This document shows, in pieces, positions 52,071-64,000 of a DNA stretch of 64,000 nt. This stretch comes from Arthrobotrys musiformis (lineage: Eukaryota > Ascomycota > Orbiliomycetes > Orbiliales > Orbiliaceae), in contig JAVHJL010000008.1 of the NCBI GenBank assembly GCA_036971715.1, forward strand, positions 1,674,001 to 1,738,000, read 5' to 3'. The position numbers were made by a program, and so were the translations under genes. Every line of letters begins with the position of its first letter. The stretch's first letter is position 1. The notes beneath the pieces were generated by a model. That model did no database searches and had not been told where the DNA came from. It saw only the letters and a list, made by a program, of their open reading frames with translations.

Positions 52071-55000
52071 GGCGATTTGTTCCTTCGCGAATAGGCTAGT
52101 GCTAGAATAAGCTATATGGTTAAACAGGTCGTTGCTTGCGTAGAGATATGTGATGAAAGGGAAGCTATGGATGTACCTTTGTTGGGAAGATGGGTTGCTG
52201 GGTGCTCTTCGGAAGAGGAGCTTGTTGAGATCGAGTTTAGAAAAGCTGGTAGCAAGCCCAGGGTGCTCCAGAGGTGAAGTAGATGATCGAGATCGAGATC
52301 AAGGATGAAAGTAAGCAAAGCTACGCGTACAGTAGCTTGCTCGAGTTAGGAGTGGAGGAGGTGGTGGTAGCTAATGAACAGAGACTAGATGTTGTGGGGA
52401 GTTCTTCTAGAAACTCGAGGAAGATGCAGATGGATGGTTCGCGCTGTGAGGAATCTACGCAGATGGTTTGAAGATACCTGTAGATGAAGGCGATGGAGCA
52501 GTGATGATGACGAAGATGAAGCAGTCCTGATGATGAAGCAGTGGTGATGACACGGATGTTGCTGATGAGACGAATGTTGCTGATGAGATGGATGTTGTTG
52601 GTTGGTAGGATGGATGTAATGTAGCCGTGATGTAGCTGTGATGGAGATGGTTGTTGTGATGATTGTTGTGATGATTGTTGTGATGGTTGTTGTTGTGACG
52701 GTGGTGGTGATGACAATTTCAGCAGCTGCTGGTCTCGTAGTAACCAGACAACACGAAGTTCACGCAGCTGCCAGATGTTCCACAGTCTTGAACCTGAGGG
52801 TACAATAGCTATGAGTGGGTGCAAATATCTTCACCTGTCAGTTCACACGTCTTCCCCCGGCCTCAAAACCACTCGCTGCCGTAGATATATATAGCGTAGA
52901 CATGCAACCTCCCCGAATACTTCAAAGTGTATCCCCATAAACTCAGTAGTAGGTAAATGTAATACCATAGCAAAAACACATGTACATTTGAAACATCAGC
53001 ACCGTCTCACTGTTATAATTGACAATCTATAGCTGGCTAAGATGCCATGGTTTATATCGCTATCGCAGTTCGAGTCGATACAAGCTCGCAAACGGCAAAG
53101 CCTTTGCTACATTATCTCGCTGGCATATCTACCACCCTCCTCTAAACCGAGTATCATAAGCCCCTAAAAACATACGCTCACTTGTCACTCGCCCTGAGAG
53201 CAACTTCATACCGCCTACACTCCAAACTGAAGCATGGCATCACAAGTCCGAAACCTGCGTTGCAAATTGTTGCATTTTTCACCACATAGAAGGGCATATA
53301 TCTATATCTAGTCGGAATCGATCCCGACATATTAAGAAAGCCTCTTGCAAACTGATAGTGCCCGAAATACAGGTACTATTGTAAGTATTTACTCCCCTCC
53401 GCTAAGTCCGGGGCGGCTGTACTTCTTCCCGTTACACACGTTACCTAAACTTTCTACATCTATAATTTAGTCGTCGAGAAAGCGTGCTACCCTCTCGTGT
53501 CACCCCAACCTTGCAGACATGATCCACGTGTCGGGATTTAATTTTAATAGAATCGATTCACAAGAATTAGAGCTGGGGTGCCATGTGATGGGCGGGTGGT
53601 ACCAACGGGTAACCGGTGAGCTCTGATGAGGGATGTCAAGAGTTGAACCGCTGTCGCGCATGGTTTGGACAGCTGTCAACAGTCCGAACGTTCCCAGCTG
53701 AAGCGAGGTTACACATGGTATATTATCCATTGGCCTTCGTGCGCCGGGGCGTGTGCCCGTTCGGGGAGTATTCTGAGGCTATGAAATGGGATATGATTGA
53801 TATCTTCGATTTAGTGTCCGTAAACTTCAATGGGTTTCGATTGACTCAGCGACCTGAAAGTTATATGGTTATAGGTTTAAATATTGCATGCAGTAAAATT
53901 TAAAACCCCTGCCATGTATACATGTAGCCTAGTAAACGTAACGAAGAAGTTCAAAGGCTCTAAGTTAAAATCATAGTAGTGGAACGCTAGAGAAATATCT
54001 AGGCTCCTCGAGTGTGTATACGACAACAGAGCCGCATTGATCGTAGAAATTTCGTAACCTGAAACCTAACACTCAGAACCCTTTTGTCTTTTGGAGCCCG
54101 AAGTTACAGCGGACCAGGAGCCCGTTTTAGCCCGTGTTATTAGAAGCTTATAGCTGATAGCATATATGGCCTTTGGCGCCAATGATCCGAGTGGCGAATT
54201 TGTCTAGAAAGCCGGGGTAACTTCGGAAGCATGGGTTCATCCAACATTTTCCCCATCACAGCAGCCGATGTCGGTGCGAAAGGATCACAATCCAAAGTAG
54301 CCAATTGTTGTCCCCTTATTTCACATTCCCATCAATGAGCATCTAACAATGGCTTCTCTAAACTGCTCTTACGTTTGGAGTTTCCGTTTCATCGTCGTAG
54401 CTAACTAACGACAACGACAAAGTAGGAAACTCGCCACGTGCAGCAGCTCCATCTCAGCTTCCCATCTTAGGTTAGCACAGCATTGGACAAGGACTCGTTA
54501 CCAAGAATCGTCCTCCAAGCTGGACAGCTAACCCAGAACAAAGACTACTCGGCATCCGGCGCCCTGCGCTGCGGGAGCTCGATCGAGCAGCTCCCTTCGG
54601 AAGCTTAAAAACGGGTGTGAGATGGCGACGAAGAATAAAAACTACCTGCCAAATAGGCGTAAACCCCCGACAGAAAAGGGTTATCCATAGGCGAGCGAGG
54701 AAGAGGAGGAAGGGCGGTTACTTTTTTTCCGATTTCGAGGTGCTCCACTTTTTTTCTTCTTAACGATGAGGTTTTGAGCAAAGGAGGGGCAAAGAGGGAC
54801 GCCACCTAACACGGAAAATTCTGACATGCTTCCCCTCCCCTTCTCATCTTACGTCTCGCCCCGCTCCGTTGTTAAACATAGTGGCTCAAGGCAATAAGAA
54901 GCCAATGCTAAATAAAAAAAAACCAAAGCTTGAAAGGGAGCCTTCGACTCGAGACGTCAGATTATGGCAAGGCATCGAAGGTTTTGGAATGTTTTAGAAC

Positions 55001-58000
55001 TTTCGTCTAGTGTCGTAAACCTAACAGCTTCTGTCTAACAATATCCTTTCTAGTGATCAAGATGCTAGAAGGGAGGAGAAAAATAAGCATTTTTTTTATC
55101 GATATTGTACTAGTAGGATAATAGTATCTGCTCGTGTGTTTCGCATCACTGCCACCTTCTCCTCCTCAAAGGCGCTCCGCGCTAAACGAAGGAAATAAAA
55201 TTTCGCAATTTTTTTTTTTCTTTTAAACTTCGAAAACGAGACCCGGTCCGACCCTGCATGAACTCCGCAAAAAAACCAGCCCACATGCCAAAAAAACCAT
55301 ACTCAGCTTGGGCTTAAGATAGCTAGTATATTTGCTAGGGATACAAGCAAGATGTTATAGCCGGGCGACTAGTGCGACGGCCAGCAAACGAGCTCTTGGT
55401 TGGGGCTTCCTTCCAAAAGGCAGGTTAATGCTTGCATCAGCGAAATGTCGGCTCATGCAATAAACACTAGCGTGCAGTGTGGGGAGCGCTCCCGAAGGAA
55501 GAAAGAAAAAAAAAAAAACATGCTGTAACCCAGCTCTTGCTAAGGCTTTATAACGAGCGTTACGGTTTGGAGAACCCGGGTTGCCTATACTGGTCAGCGC
55601 TCTCTCTTTCCTTTTGCTCTTTTCTGCATGCCAATGGTTTGTGTACATGTGTCCGTAAGTAGTTTGGTGGGTTACAGCTTGTCACAACGGAGGGAGGATT
55701 TAGAATGGTGAAGGTTTTCGGAGGAGCAAATTGTTGAGTGCGAAAGATGAAAGGTTAGAGAATCGATTGAGCTCGTGCTCCATGCAGGGAACAGGTGTCA
55801 GTGTCAGATTAGCTAGCCAATTCAGTCGATACAGTAGCTAGAAAAGGTGAATGCTGTTGTTTGAAGGTCGTCACTTAGTTCTTTCCTGTCGGCTGTTTTA
55901 CGCTTGTATGCCTGAGATTCCTTGCTGGGTGGCGAGCATTGGACGATTGACGGATCGATTAGCTAATGCTTGGAGCAGGTAAAGAAGTTGACTAATTATA
56001 TCTCGACCAAACATAAGCTTCCCCCCACACTGGTTTCGATATTGTTGGATATTGGATGCTTCAACGTATTTTTGCGTCGACAGCATGATATCTCTCGATA
56101 TATCCGAATCACGATGCAGAGTTTTTCCAGGTCACGTTTTTTACCCCTGTCGATTTAACCCTGGCTAAGAAATCTGAAAAGCCCTTATCGATAAGCGGCA
56201 GGAGCCAAGGCGACTGTCAAAAACTAATCCTGGTAAAAAAAAATATCGTTTGCAACAAGCGAAAAAAAATGAACGAAAAATCACCCCGCGTTTTTTTTTT
56301 TGGGCGGTGAGAATTTCAAATCTCAGGGATGTTATGGGCTTCAAGGCTAAAAAAAAACGATGGGAAGTATGTTATGCACAACTGCACAAAGTCGTCAGCA
56401 GAGTTGATCACGAGACAAGGTTCATGTAATATTGTTCAAGCTTCTCCACACTTTCTTGCTAATTCTATGACATCGCTTCCTGAATAACGGAATTCTTCCA
56501 TTGGTTCAGGCATGGGCGGGTTATGTTTCGGGGGTCGGATAATTGCAATTGAAAACCTTAGCTTGCAGGATTTTGCCCTTCTAGAGGCTAATTGATTCGG
56601 AAGCGAAAGGCTAACAAGAGTTCTTCGAACTCAAGTTGATATTCAAGCATGGAAGGGGGGATAATTGATTCTCCTTTAGTTCCGGCAAAGGCTGCCTCGA
56701 GGTGAATAAAGTGGCCGAGGAGAAGGATCGCCTATGCATTCTGGATCTCGAAGGTCTTGAATATCATATTCTGGCTTAGGGAATATCCCGTTGATGGCGA
56801 GGGAACGGACGACGAATGCCGCCTCTTGCCATTGCATTGCATACTGGCTGATAATGCTTGCTAAAAGCCATCTTGTTTTTTCCCACTCACAATTCGCTCT
56901 GCCGCGCCTACCTCTGCTTTCGGGTGAATCGTTTCTTTTTCTTCAATTTGCGACAAACAGGTGTTTTTCTCCACATTACGAGGAGAAGGAACGAGGTCTA
57001 TGAACCTCGTGAAAACCAAAGTTATGGTCTGACGGCGGGTCATCTTGTTTATCAGAATCCTAAAAATACGTACTGTGTGTTCTACCTCCGTACATCTGCA
57101 GATTCATGCATTCAAACGTCTTTTTGCTTGAGTTGCAAAGAAAAGAGGTGATGCACTAACAGGGAAGGTCGAGCAGCCCGGTCCCACCTTTGCCCAATGG
57201 ATTCATCGGATCTTTTTCAAGATTGTGATTTTTCCATATGAACAAGTTACATTGTGGGTCAACCGAAGGTGTTGTTTGTTGTTAGATTTGTAGAGGTACA
57301 AAGTAGATGTACTTATCGGACGGAGGCAACTGCATGCAAATGATACTGCAAAAAAAAGTTAAATGCAAGGGAACCGAACGTTGGAATGTTATCCGTATCG
57401 AGAGGCTGATCGATAGTTGTCATCGTTCGGTGATTGAGCCGGTATCAGCGGGACCCCTTCGGTTTTCTGACGCCATAAGGGAGTTGATCTCTTTTGTATC
57501 GAATTCGGAAGACCCGCGATGTTTTGAGTCGATGGCCGATGGATCTCCACATAACGCACTTGATATGGCCTGAAAAGCCCCGCAAACGTTGGACGCTAGA
57601 TTTAAGCCGGGAGAGTTAAAGAACGAATGAATCAGAATGAGTGTGAGCATAGAGATAATCCGTTGATTGACACACGACCAAAGACGAAGAAGCATGAAAT
57701 CCCAGCCGAAAGGCTGTCAGATGCAATCGGTTGAGATACACAGTCTGTGCATACATACACATACGCATACACATACACATAGACGCATACGTAGATGTAG
57801 AAGACATGTGTATGTAAGTACGGACGTACTACCGTGTATATTGTGTATACTGTGGCCCGGTATGTCCTGTCAGAATTGCCATCATGTCATGGCCTGGCCT
57901 GGCTTCGTTGGCCGTTGCTGGGAAAGTTGCTCTGGAGAATCCATGAACACGAGCATGGTTCTAGCATCCCCTTGTTTCGAGACGATTGGTTCGTGAGAAT

Positions 58001-60224
58001 AGCGGGACGGTATCGATATACCCAACATCCCACTTCGAAGACCCTTTTTGCAAGGTACCTTGTTCACTGAAGATAGAGCTCCCAGGACTTTAGTGACCAA
58101 AGCTTCCATCAGGCGGGTCCATGAAGCCATGCATGAACCGGCTAAACCCGATCAGGCTTAGTTTTGGCCCCGCTGGTTAGTTTGAGTACCCATCCCACAC
58201 ACCTGTCTTACGCCCACGAAAAAAGTGAAAAAAAGCATCGATACCTAGCATGAAAATTTATAATTTTTTTTTTTTTCCTTTAGCGTGTACATACGTACAG
58301 CGGGCAAGGGAGGAGAGCAAGAGGAAGAGGAAGAAGCCTTGTCGAGGAAAGGAAGAGAGGCTCGGATGGATCGATTGTCGAGTGACATCCTGCCCAACAC
58401 TGACAGACTGAACGATCGTTTGCCTGTTTGATCAGGCTGTTCAAGTTTGATTTTCTTCTCGAAAGAAGAAAAAAAAAAAAAAAAAAAGCTCTCGCTCGAC
58501 TCAGAGAATAGGACAAGTTAGTTTCAAACGGCAGCAGCGCTGATTAACCCAGCACCAAGTCAAGCACAAGGGAAGAGGAGCAGGAGAGAGGATCAGAGCA
58601 TCCTCGAGCACAAAATTAGTCAATCGAAGTGGAGGGTGTGTGAGCGGGCATGGTTGCAACAGCTGCACCGTGTCACTAGCAGAGGTGGAACTGGCTTTAA
58701 ACCGCCATCGCTTCCCGTTTTGAAATTTCCTCTCTCTTTCTTTTACTTCCTTCCCTCTTTCTTCCTTTTGGACCTTATCGCACTCTTTCCTCTCACAGGG
58801 ACCAAACTGCTCTAATATTAATTTAATCCGTTTCCAACCACAGCAATTCAACATTGGAACTATCTATAGAAATTAGTATACATCACCATGCAGGTTGTCG
58901 CAGAGCTGTAAATGCCCCTCTGGGGTAGCGAAGTGTATGCTCCGTTATCTCAGCCATCAGCTTTAGCAACATAGTACGAACGATATCGAAGAACGGAACG
59001 AACGAATATTCGGACGACTTGATCATAAAATCATCGTCCTTGATCTATATATTATATTATACTATCCATCGATATAGTTAACTACTACAAACGACAACCA
59101 TCTCCACGCGATCTACCAGTGCCTGTGATCTTTGGTGAAGAAAGATCATAGATTGCACGTCCAAATCGAATCCAGAAGCTCTCAACCTGCACCCAAACCA
59201 ATTACAACCGCAATCCCAACGATATCGAGCGGGGCAGATATCATAGTCATTGCATTATCAGATATTCTGTTCCCTACTCGATCTCGTTGTCGTACCCGAG
59301 AGAGAGAGAACAAGACCACATCGCAGAACGAGAGAGATATATCGATATATACGACCATACACACTCGATATAATATCAAGACCTGCCCCCTCTCCAAGAG
59401 CTCCGAAAAAAGCAGAAAAATTCTTCCACTCTCAGATAACTCCTTCTAAAGTGACCTGACCATCCACCACCCGTTTGATTGATCTAAAAGACTCAGACAT
59501 CTTCCCAACTCTATCCCAATTGCCTTTTTTCCTGCTTATACCGGTCCCTTCACTGAACAGAATTTTCCGGCACCTTTCCTTGGCGTTTCGTCGCAAACAG
59601 CCATTTTAACTTCACCAACAACACATTGCTCAACACACTCTCGGATTCTGCCTATCGTGAAGCCCTTTCCCTCCATAGACAGACAGGCTTGATCAGAAAA
59701 GACTTCAACAAAGCCTTTTCTTTAGTTTACTCGGTTCCATAAGACCCTGTGAATACCAAAAAGTGATTGTTTCCATCTTCCGCTTGCATTGATAATATAC
59801 CATACATTTGTTGGGCGTTTACAACTGTGATTGTGGGATTCATATCAAAAAAGTTCTTGAATTCGAACCAGGCAAAAAAGTTTTCTATCGTTATTTTTTA
59901 TTTTTATTTTTATTATCGTTATTTCGCCCTCGATATCGACTATTTCCACTATTTGCTACTGATATAATCAGTGCCGCCGACTTTGCCGAGTAGCAATTGG
60001 CATATAGTACACAATTCTTGAGGTATGCTGGCATCCCAAGAATTGCTCGATATGCTGCTACTCGATGCTAACATGATGACGGCAGACTCCACACTCCTCC
60101 CTTCTGTATACCTGTGAAGAGGTGCAGACTCAAGGCTTCGTGCCCCGCTCCTTGCCATTTAACATATACAATTGGCTTTCCCCCTTCTCTTTCATCCGTC
60201 ACTCACCGGGAATATACATCCACA
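52071..60224. other. 8.2-kb stretch without a supportable gene
   Basis: The longest gene-free region of the window, between divergent genes. A GATGATG/GTTGTTGTGAT repeat-rich segment lies at 52495-52715 (probably in the BTB upstream region). The remainder has scattered A/T homopolymers, CATACA-like repeats (57750-57790), and CA/TC-rich sequence at 59100-60220 that looks like a long 5' leader of the gene at 60225. Short open frames on both strands are random-looking. I saw no tRNA, rRNA, transposase or reverse-transcriptase motif. Confidence 0.4.
52495..52715. repeat. Imperfect GATGATG / GTTGTTGTGAT tandem repeats
   Basis: Several degenerate arrays: GATGTTGCTGATGAGA (twice), TGATGATTGTTG (three or so), and GAAGATGAAG-type units. 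On the minus strand a 167-codon frame stays open across it only because of the repeats (Gln/Ser-rich), which I do not call as a gene. Confidence 0.75.
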
Positions 60225-62047
60225 ATGCCTCGTCACAATAGAATGAGAATGGAGTGGACGTTGGCCTCGTGCCGAACCCCCCGGAGCACTCGCAAGGATA
60301 TCGAAGACATTTTCCACAAGCCTAGTTCCGGTGGCAACCGAATCTCGAAACCGAAAAGCAAGAAACATAGCTCAAGCAATAAGCCTGCTAAGAAGGCTGA
60401 AATCAAAGGATCCTGGGACCATACTGGAGACGACTCGAGCCAGATCGCCGAGGGAGAAGGTAACGACAGCGAAGATGGCTCCGAAGACTCAAGCGACAAA
60501 CCTTATGTTAAAGGCCCCGCACTGACATCCAGAGGTCATCTTAAAGGCAAAAAACAACAATCCTCAAAGAAAATCCGCAATAAGAAGACAAGCAGCGCGG
60601 GGCCTACCACACTAGGGGCGTTCGCACGTCATCATCACCACCAGGACGAGACACCAACTAAGAAGCGCAGCGGAGCTCCAATCTTCGCATATGAAAGCGA
60701 CAGCGACTGTTCGTCCTTGACAATGGACCTTGAGATTGACGACGAAGAAAGTGCGTTGAATGAATACAACAGCATGATATCTGATTCCGAAGCTAGCGAC
60801 GTTGAAGACGGTGACTTGTCATCTGATATTGACGAATTGGACGATGACGAAGAAGATGACGACATGGATGAACTCGACGAGGATGATCAGAGCATCCTTG
60901 ATGAAGAGACGGATTTCATTATCGGGGCTCCAAAGGCTCCTGTTTCGGATGACGGGTTTGCGGACGCTATTTACACCGAACTAGAGATTCCAAATTCTCC
61001 GGCCGCCCTGTCTGAAGACAGTGACGATGAAAACGAAGACATCTATATGGATATGGACGATCCAGTAGTTCAAAAAATCATGAACCATTCATATACGATC
61101 TGCGGTGACAATGGTGATCACTCGGATGACATGTTCGAGCCATACTTTTCGGACGAAGTATATGATGATTCTGACTACGATAGCGATGCTACGATCTATG
61201 ATGGTAAGCAGGGACGGCACTTTTACATACCAATAGTCTTTCTAACATGATAGTAGTGCCATCTATCCCCTCTCGGTCCCCATCTCCAACTCCAGTTCCC
61301 GACTCCGTTGACGAGAAGACTCCAACCAAGCCTGCCAAAAAGGAATTCTCCCCGCCTAAGACTGGATTTTTCAAGCTCAACCCCGAACGTCTTCTTTGCA
61401 TTGTTGAGAAAGTCGATGGCTTCCACCGTGTCCTTACTATGACTGCCGATGACTTCCACCGTAAAGGCGACTTGAGCAGCAGCGATACTGCCGCCACAAC
61501 CCCCAGCGGCAAAGCGAGCGAGGAACTGTTCGCCTACCTCCCACCCCAAAGCCAATATAGTAATTCCATTCCTAGCGAGGATTGGGACTCTTCCTCCTCC
61601 TTCAACAAGAATATCTTCGTGGGCTCTGAGTGGGATGCATCTTCTATTTTTGATACCACTCAGTGGGGCGAATATATTATCGATCCGAACTTTAAGAGTA
61701 CCTTCGAGGACTTCACTACCTTCGACGAACTCCTCGTAGAGCCTCTAGAGCGCCGAGGTTCCGAATCCTCTCCCATCCGCGCCTTTTCCGTTCCTGTTAC
61801 AGCCTTCCGAGCGAACCAGAATAATGCACTCTCTAGAACCAACAGTGTGGTCGGTGGCATCCACTCTTCTGGTATCAAGAAGAACGCGCCCAGGAAGGAC
61901 TCGTCACTCACGCCCTCTCAGCGGAGAAAGTCGGATGCTACGCAACCCGGAAGGCAAAAGACCCCAACCCCGCCAGTGCCATTCCCAGTGCCACTGGAAC
62001 CGTTGTTTGCAGACACTCGCATTAGTGCGAACCCCGCAGCCGTCTAA
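60225..62047 (+). CDS. Acidic, basic-ended nuclear-type unknown protein
   Basis: Two exons, 60225-61203 and 61254-62047 (GTAAGC donor; CTAAC branch point; TAGTAG acceptor), 590 residues, or 589 with the second AG. The N-terminus is basic (MPRHNRMRMEWTLASCRTPR, then KSKKHSSSNKPAKKAE). Acidic low-complexity follows, with a His run (HHHH near 150) and a long Asp/Glu domain (about 180-325: DIDELDDDEEDDDMDELDED and similar) full of Ser-Asp sites suited to CK2 phosphorylation. Exon 2 has a candidate folded motif, KTGFFKLNPERLLCIVEKVD, a run of Phe/Trp/Asp-rich sequence (FDTTQWGEYIIDPNFKSTFEDFTTFDELL) and a Pro-rich end. It has the general look of a fungal chromatin- or transcription-associated acidic protein, but no family is recognised. 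The start ATG is in a good context (CATCCACAATG). Confidence 0.8.
61251..61256 (+). other. NAGNAG-type tandem splice acceptor
   Basis: The intron at 61204 ends TAGTAG, with CTAAC upstream. Either AG keeps the frame and changes the protein by one Val. Confidence 0.6.
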
Positions 62048-63272
62048 ACCATCACATTTCCCTCTCATATACCCGGAGGTCAAGCCCCCCCGCTACTTCT
62101 ACCCTTCTTTTCCTATACCTCTCTCGCGCACTTATTTCCTTGAAGATATCCCCTATTCCTAGTCATACGGTTGGTGTTTATTGTTTTTATTTCTTATTTT
62201 ATGAAACTTGCAGGTTGCATGGAAAAGTATTCCTTTTCGCATTTCTTTCGAAAAGTTGAAGACACGATTTCTACCGGTTTTTTTTTTTTACGATTGTCAT
62301 GGGGAATCTGCCTTGGTCTTCTCATTTCACTATTTCCTATCCTTGATCTATCTTTCGCTATGGGTATTTCTTTAGTTATATGAAATTGGAGGGGTTTCTG
62401 CTTTTTTTTTCTTCTATCCAAATATCCTTTCGACTTCACGGTGTTTCGACTTTACAGATTTGGAGTTTCTGATTTTGTTTCTTTTCCTTGCTTAAGAAAT
62501 TCATCGTCCACAAGGCTTTAGGTTTTTTTTATATATTCCTGTCCTTGGCCTTTGCTTTGACTTTTCATTTGGGAAATGGGGGTCATATAGTGGCTAGTGT
62601 TTTTCTTTTCCATTTTATTTTACTTTCTCCGTTTTTTATTCTAGCTCTCCCGGTTCGTTAATCACGAGCATTTTACGATATTTCTTTTTTTGCCCTTTGA
62701 ATATCGAATTGCAAATGCGATGAAATGTACGTCCTTGCAGAAAGTGTTATATAAAGGTTAGGAAAAATGCGAGAATACAAATGATATAAATTTCCAAAAA
62801 AAGTTCTATTGGCGTTTGATACTGCTTGTGTGTGAAATGTAGCTCATGCGCGGCCCATGTGGCATGCGACCTCCTGTCAAGACTTTTTTTTTTATCGAGT
62901 TTCCTAATGGGGTGCACGCACTCGGTAGACTCGGAACTTTGGGTTCTAGGCAACTGGATTTACTTGAGGTGATGTCCTGGCGGGGGATTTGGAGTACTAG
63001 TAGGTGGGTCTGATCGATTACCATGTCTTTGGTAGGATCGCAAGAAGAGCGCTTCTTGCTGAGGTTTAGTACTCGGTTATCGGGTATCGAAGAAAATGAG
63101 ATATAAAGTTTTATACATGAGTAGAGGTATATACAGACATAACGCTTTTGAGAAATTGAAAGCAAACTCGTGGGGAATATGGAAAACTAAGTACAAATGT
63201 GGATGCAATAGTGGTATCTAAGTGATCTCTGAACACACGCCCTCTTCCTTCTTTCCACACGGAAAGTTTTGT
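62048..63272. other. Intergenic between convergent genes
   Basis: T-rich 3' flank of the acidic-protein gene and 3' flank of the small secreted gene. Nothing recognised. Confidence 0.5.
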
Positions 63273-63787
63273 CTAGACACGCTCTCGTATAGCTCCCATT
63301 CCCGGACGAGGGGTGGGGAAAAAATAACACATCGGGATCCTCATCAGAGTAGATTCACGGGTAACGGTAGCATCCGGCTTCCTGGATTTATTAATCGTCT
63401 TGGTGACGATTTGCAAATCACAACCCTTGCAGTCGAGATCGTGGGGGATCGCGGCCATAGTTTTGTAGACGGTGGTGGTGTACCGTTGGTTTGCGGGGGG
63501 GTAGGAGGTTGTAACGGTGAATTTGGTGATGCAGGTGGATGTGATTCTGGTGACGGTGGGTTGGGCGACGAGACCCGGGTTTGTGATTCTGGTGACTGTG
63601 GGGTCGGCGAGTCTGTCGTCGGTGTTGATTGTTCGGGTGACTATCGGTTCGGAGAATGGAGCTGGGGCGGCGAGGGCGGCGCTGTGATGGATGTTAGAAG
63701 ATTGTATATTGGGATAATATTGGGAACATGGAGGTTGGTATACCTAGCTAGGCTGAGAGCAACGAGGACGGTAGTGAAGAACTGCAT
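63273..63787 (-). CDS. Small secreted protein of unknown function
   Basis: Two exons on the minus strand: 63787-63744 and 63681-63273 (GTATAC donor, CACAG acceptor, 62-base intron), giving 150 residues. Exon 1 is only 44 bases, so its open frame is too short to stand out on its own. It encodes MQFFTTVLVALSLA, which continues into exon 2 as SAALAAPAPF, a textbook secretion signal of about 20 residues. The mature part is Thr/Val/Pro-rich, with a doubled PTVTRIT motif, YTTTVYKT and a CKGC pair (LDCKGCDLQIVTKTINK), plus Cys residues in TSTCITK and IPMCYFF. The conserved-looking repeats of Thr-Val-Thr resemble fungal cell-surface and effector-like small proteins. Size and Cys content suit a small secreted protein; no family recognised. 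The C-terminus (PRPGMGAIRERV) may be affected by an unseen intron. Confidence 0.68.
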
Positions 63788-63942
63788 ATTGTCTTTCAAG
63801 CTCGGATATAAACCTGAGATCTGTATATCGGTGGTAAAATTATAAAGAATTTAGCTATATAGATTTTGTCTGGACCGGTTCTATTGGTTTTATATGTACA
63901 GACAAGATGGAAAAAGACTAATATGAGAGCGGAACTGCTACC

Positions 63943-63951
63943 ATTTATATA
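63943..63951 (-). promoter_or_regulatory. Candidate TATA box of the small secreted protein gene
   Basis: TATATAAAT on the minus strand, about 155 bases upstream of the start codon. Confidence 0.35.
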
Positions 63952-64000
63952 CTCGATACCAAATCCTCAGGAATACCTACAGAGCGACAGGCGTGATCAT

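Noticed and set aside
52321..52824. 167-codon minus-strand Gln/Ser/Ile-rich frame
   Set aside because: Coincides with GTT/GAT tandem repeats and is probably part of the BTB gene's upstream region; no conserved content.
63222..63845. 207-codon plus-strand Gly/Asp-rich frame
   Set aside because: Antisense to the two-exon small secreted protein, whose signal peptide and splice signals make the minus strand the better reading.
1..64000. Biosynthetic gene cluster, CRISPR array, intact transposon, rDNA
   Set aside because: Looked for large modular enzymes, transposase/reverse-transcriptase motifs, spaced direct repeats and rRNA-like sequence; none seen.

Overview
The window looks like nuclear DNA of a filamentous ascomycete (Pezizomycotina). 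Genes are mostly monocistronic, and several carry short introns with GTAAGT/GTATGT-type donors and CTAAC branch points just upstream of the acceptor. The recognisable proteins are fungal (chitin-type AA11 LPMO, YIH1/IMPACT, RRP3, SEC11, fungal riboflavin synthase), and intergenic DNA is long and full of homopolymer runs. An Orbiliomycetes-like origin would fit the many homopolymers and secreted proteins, but that is only a guess.

Layout: I support 18 protein genes. At 0.9-4 kb a CDC123/D123-family ATP-grasp protein (+) converges on a secreted AA11-like LPMO (-). At 7.6-9.2 kb lies a five-exon YIH1/IMPACT homologue. At 10.6-14.4 kb a repeat-rich PVQEP protein (-), broken by a one-base shift in its repeat tract, diverges from a 521-residue unknown protein (+). 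At 14.8-15.5 kb is a three-exon UPF0047/YjbQ protein. At 18.8-26.5 kb are a coiled-coil/disordered unknown and a secreted S41-family peptidase. At 29.7-34.8 kb three exons join into one C2H2 zinc-finger protein of about 1,620 residues. At 36-38.6 kb the DEAD-box helicase RRP3 (+) converges on signal peptidase SEC11 (-). At 39.6-45.3 kb are two secreted cysteine-containing unknowns (-). At 46.8-52.1 kb are a disordered protein with five degenerate repeats, riboflavin synthase with a 12-nt microexon, and a BTB/POZ protein. An 8.2-kb stretch with no supportable gene follows, then a two-exon acidic protein (60.2-62.0 kb) and a small secreted protein (63.3-63.8 kb, -) whose first exon is only 44 nt.

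How they work together: apart from SEC11, which would process the several secreted products, and general housekeeping (rRNA processing, riboflavin, translation control), I see no pathway cluster. There is no biosynthetic core gene, intact transposon, CRISPR array or confident tRNA/rRNA. The most interesting material is at the level of gene structure: a microexon, an optional in-frame intron carrying a basic patch plus CxxC, a tandem acceptor, a repeat-borne frameshift, and fast-evolving secreted proteins. All exon joins were derived by hand from reading frame, splice signals and family similarity.
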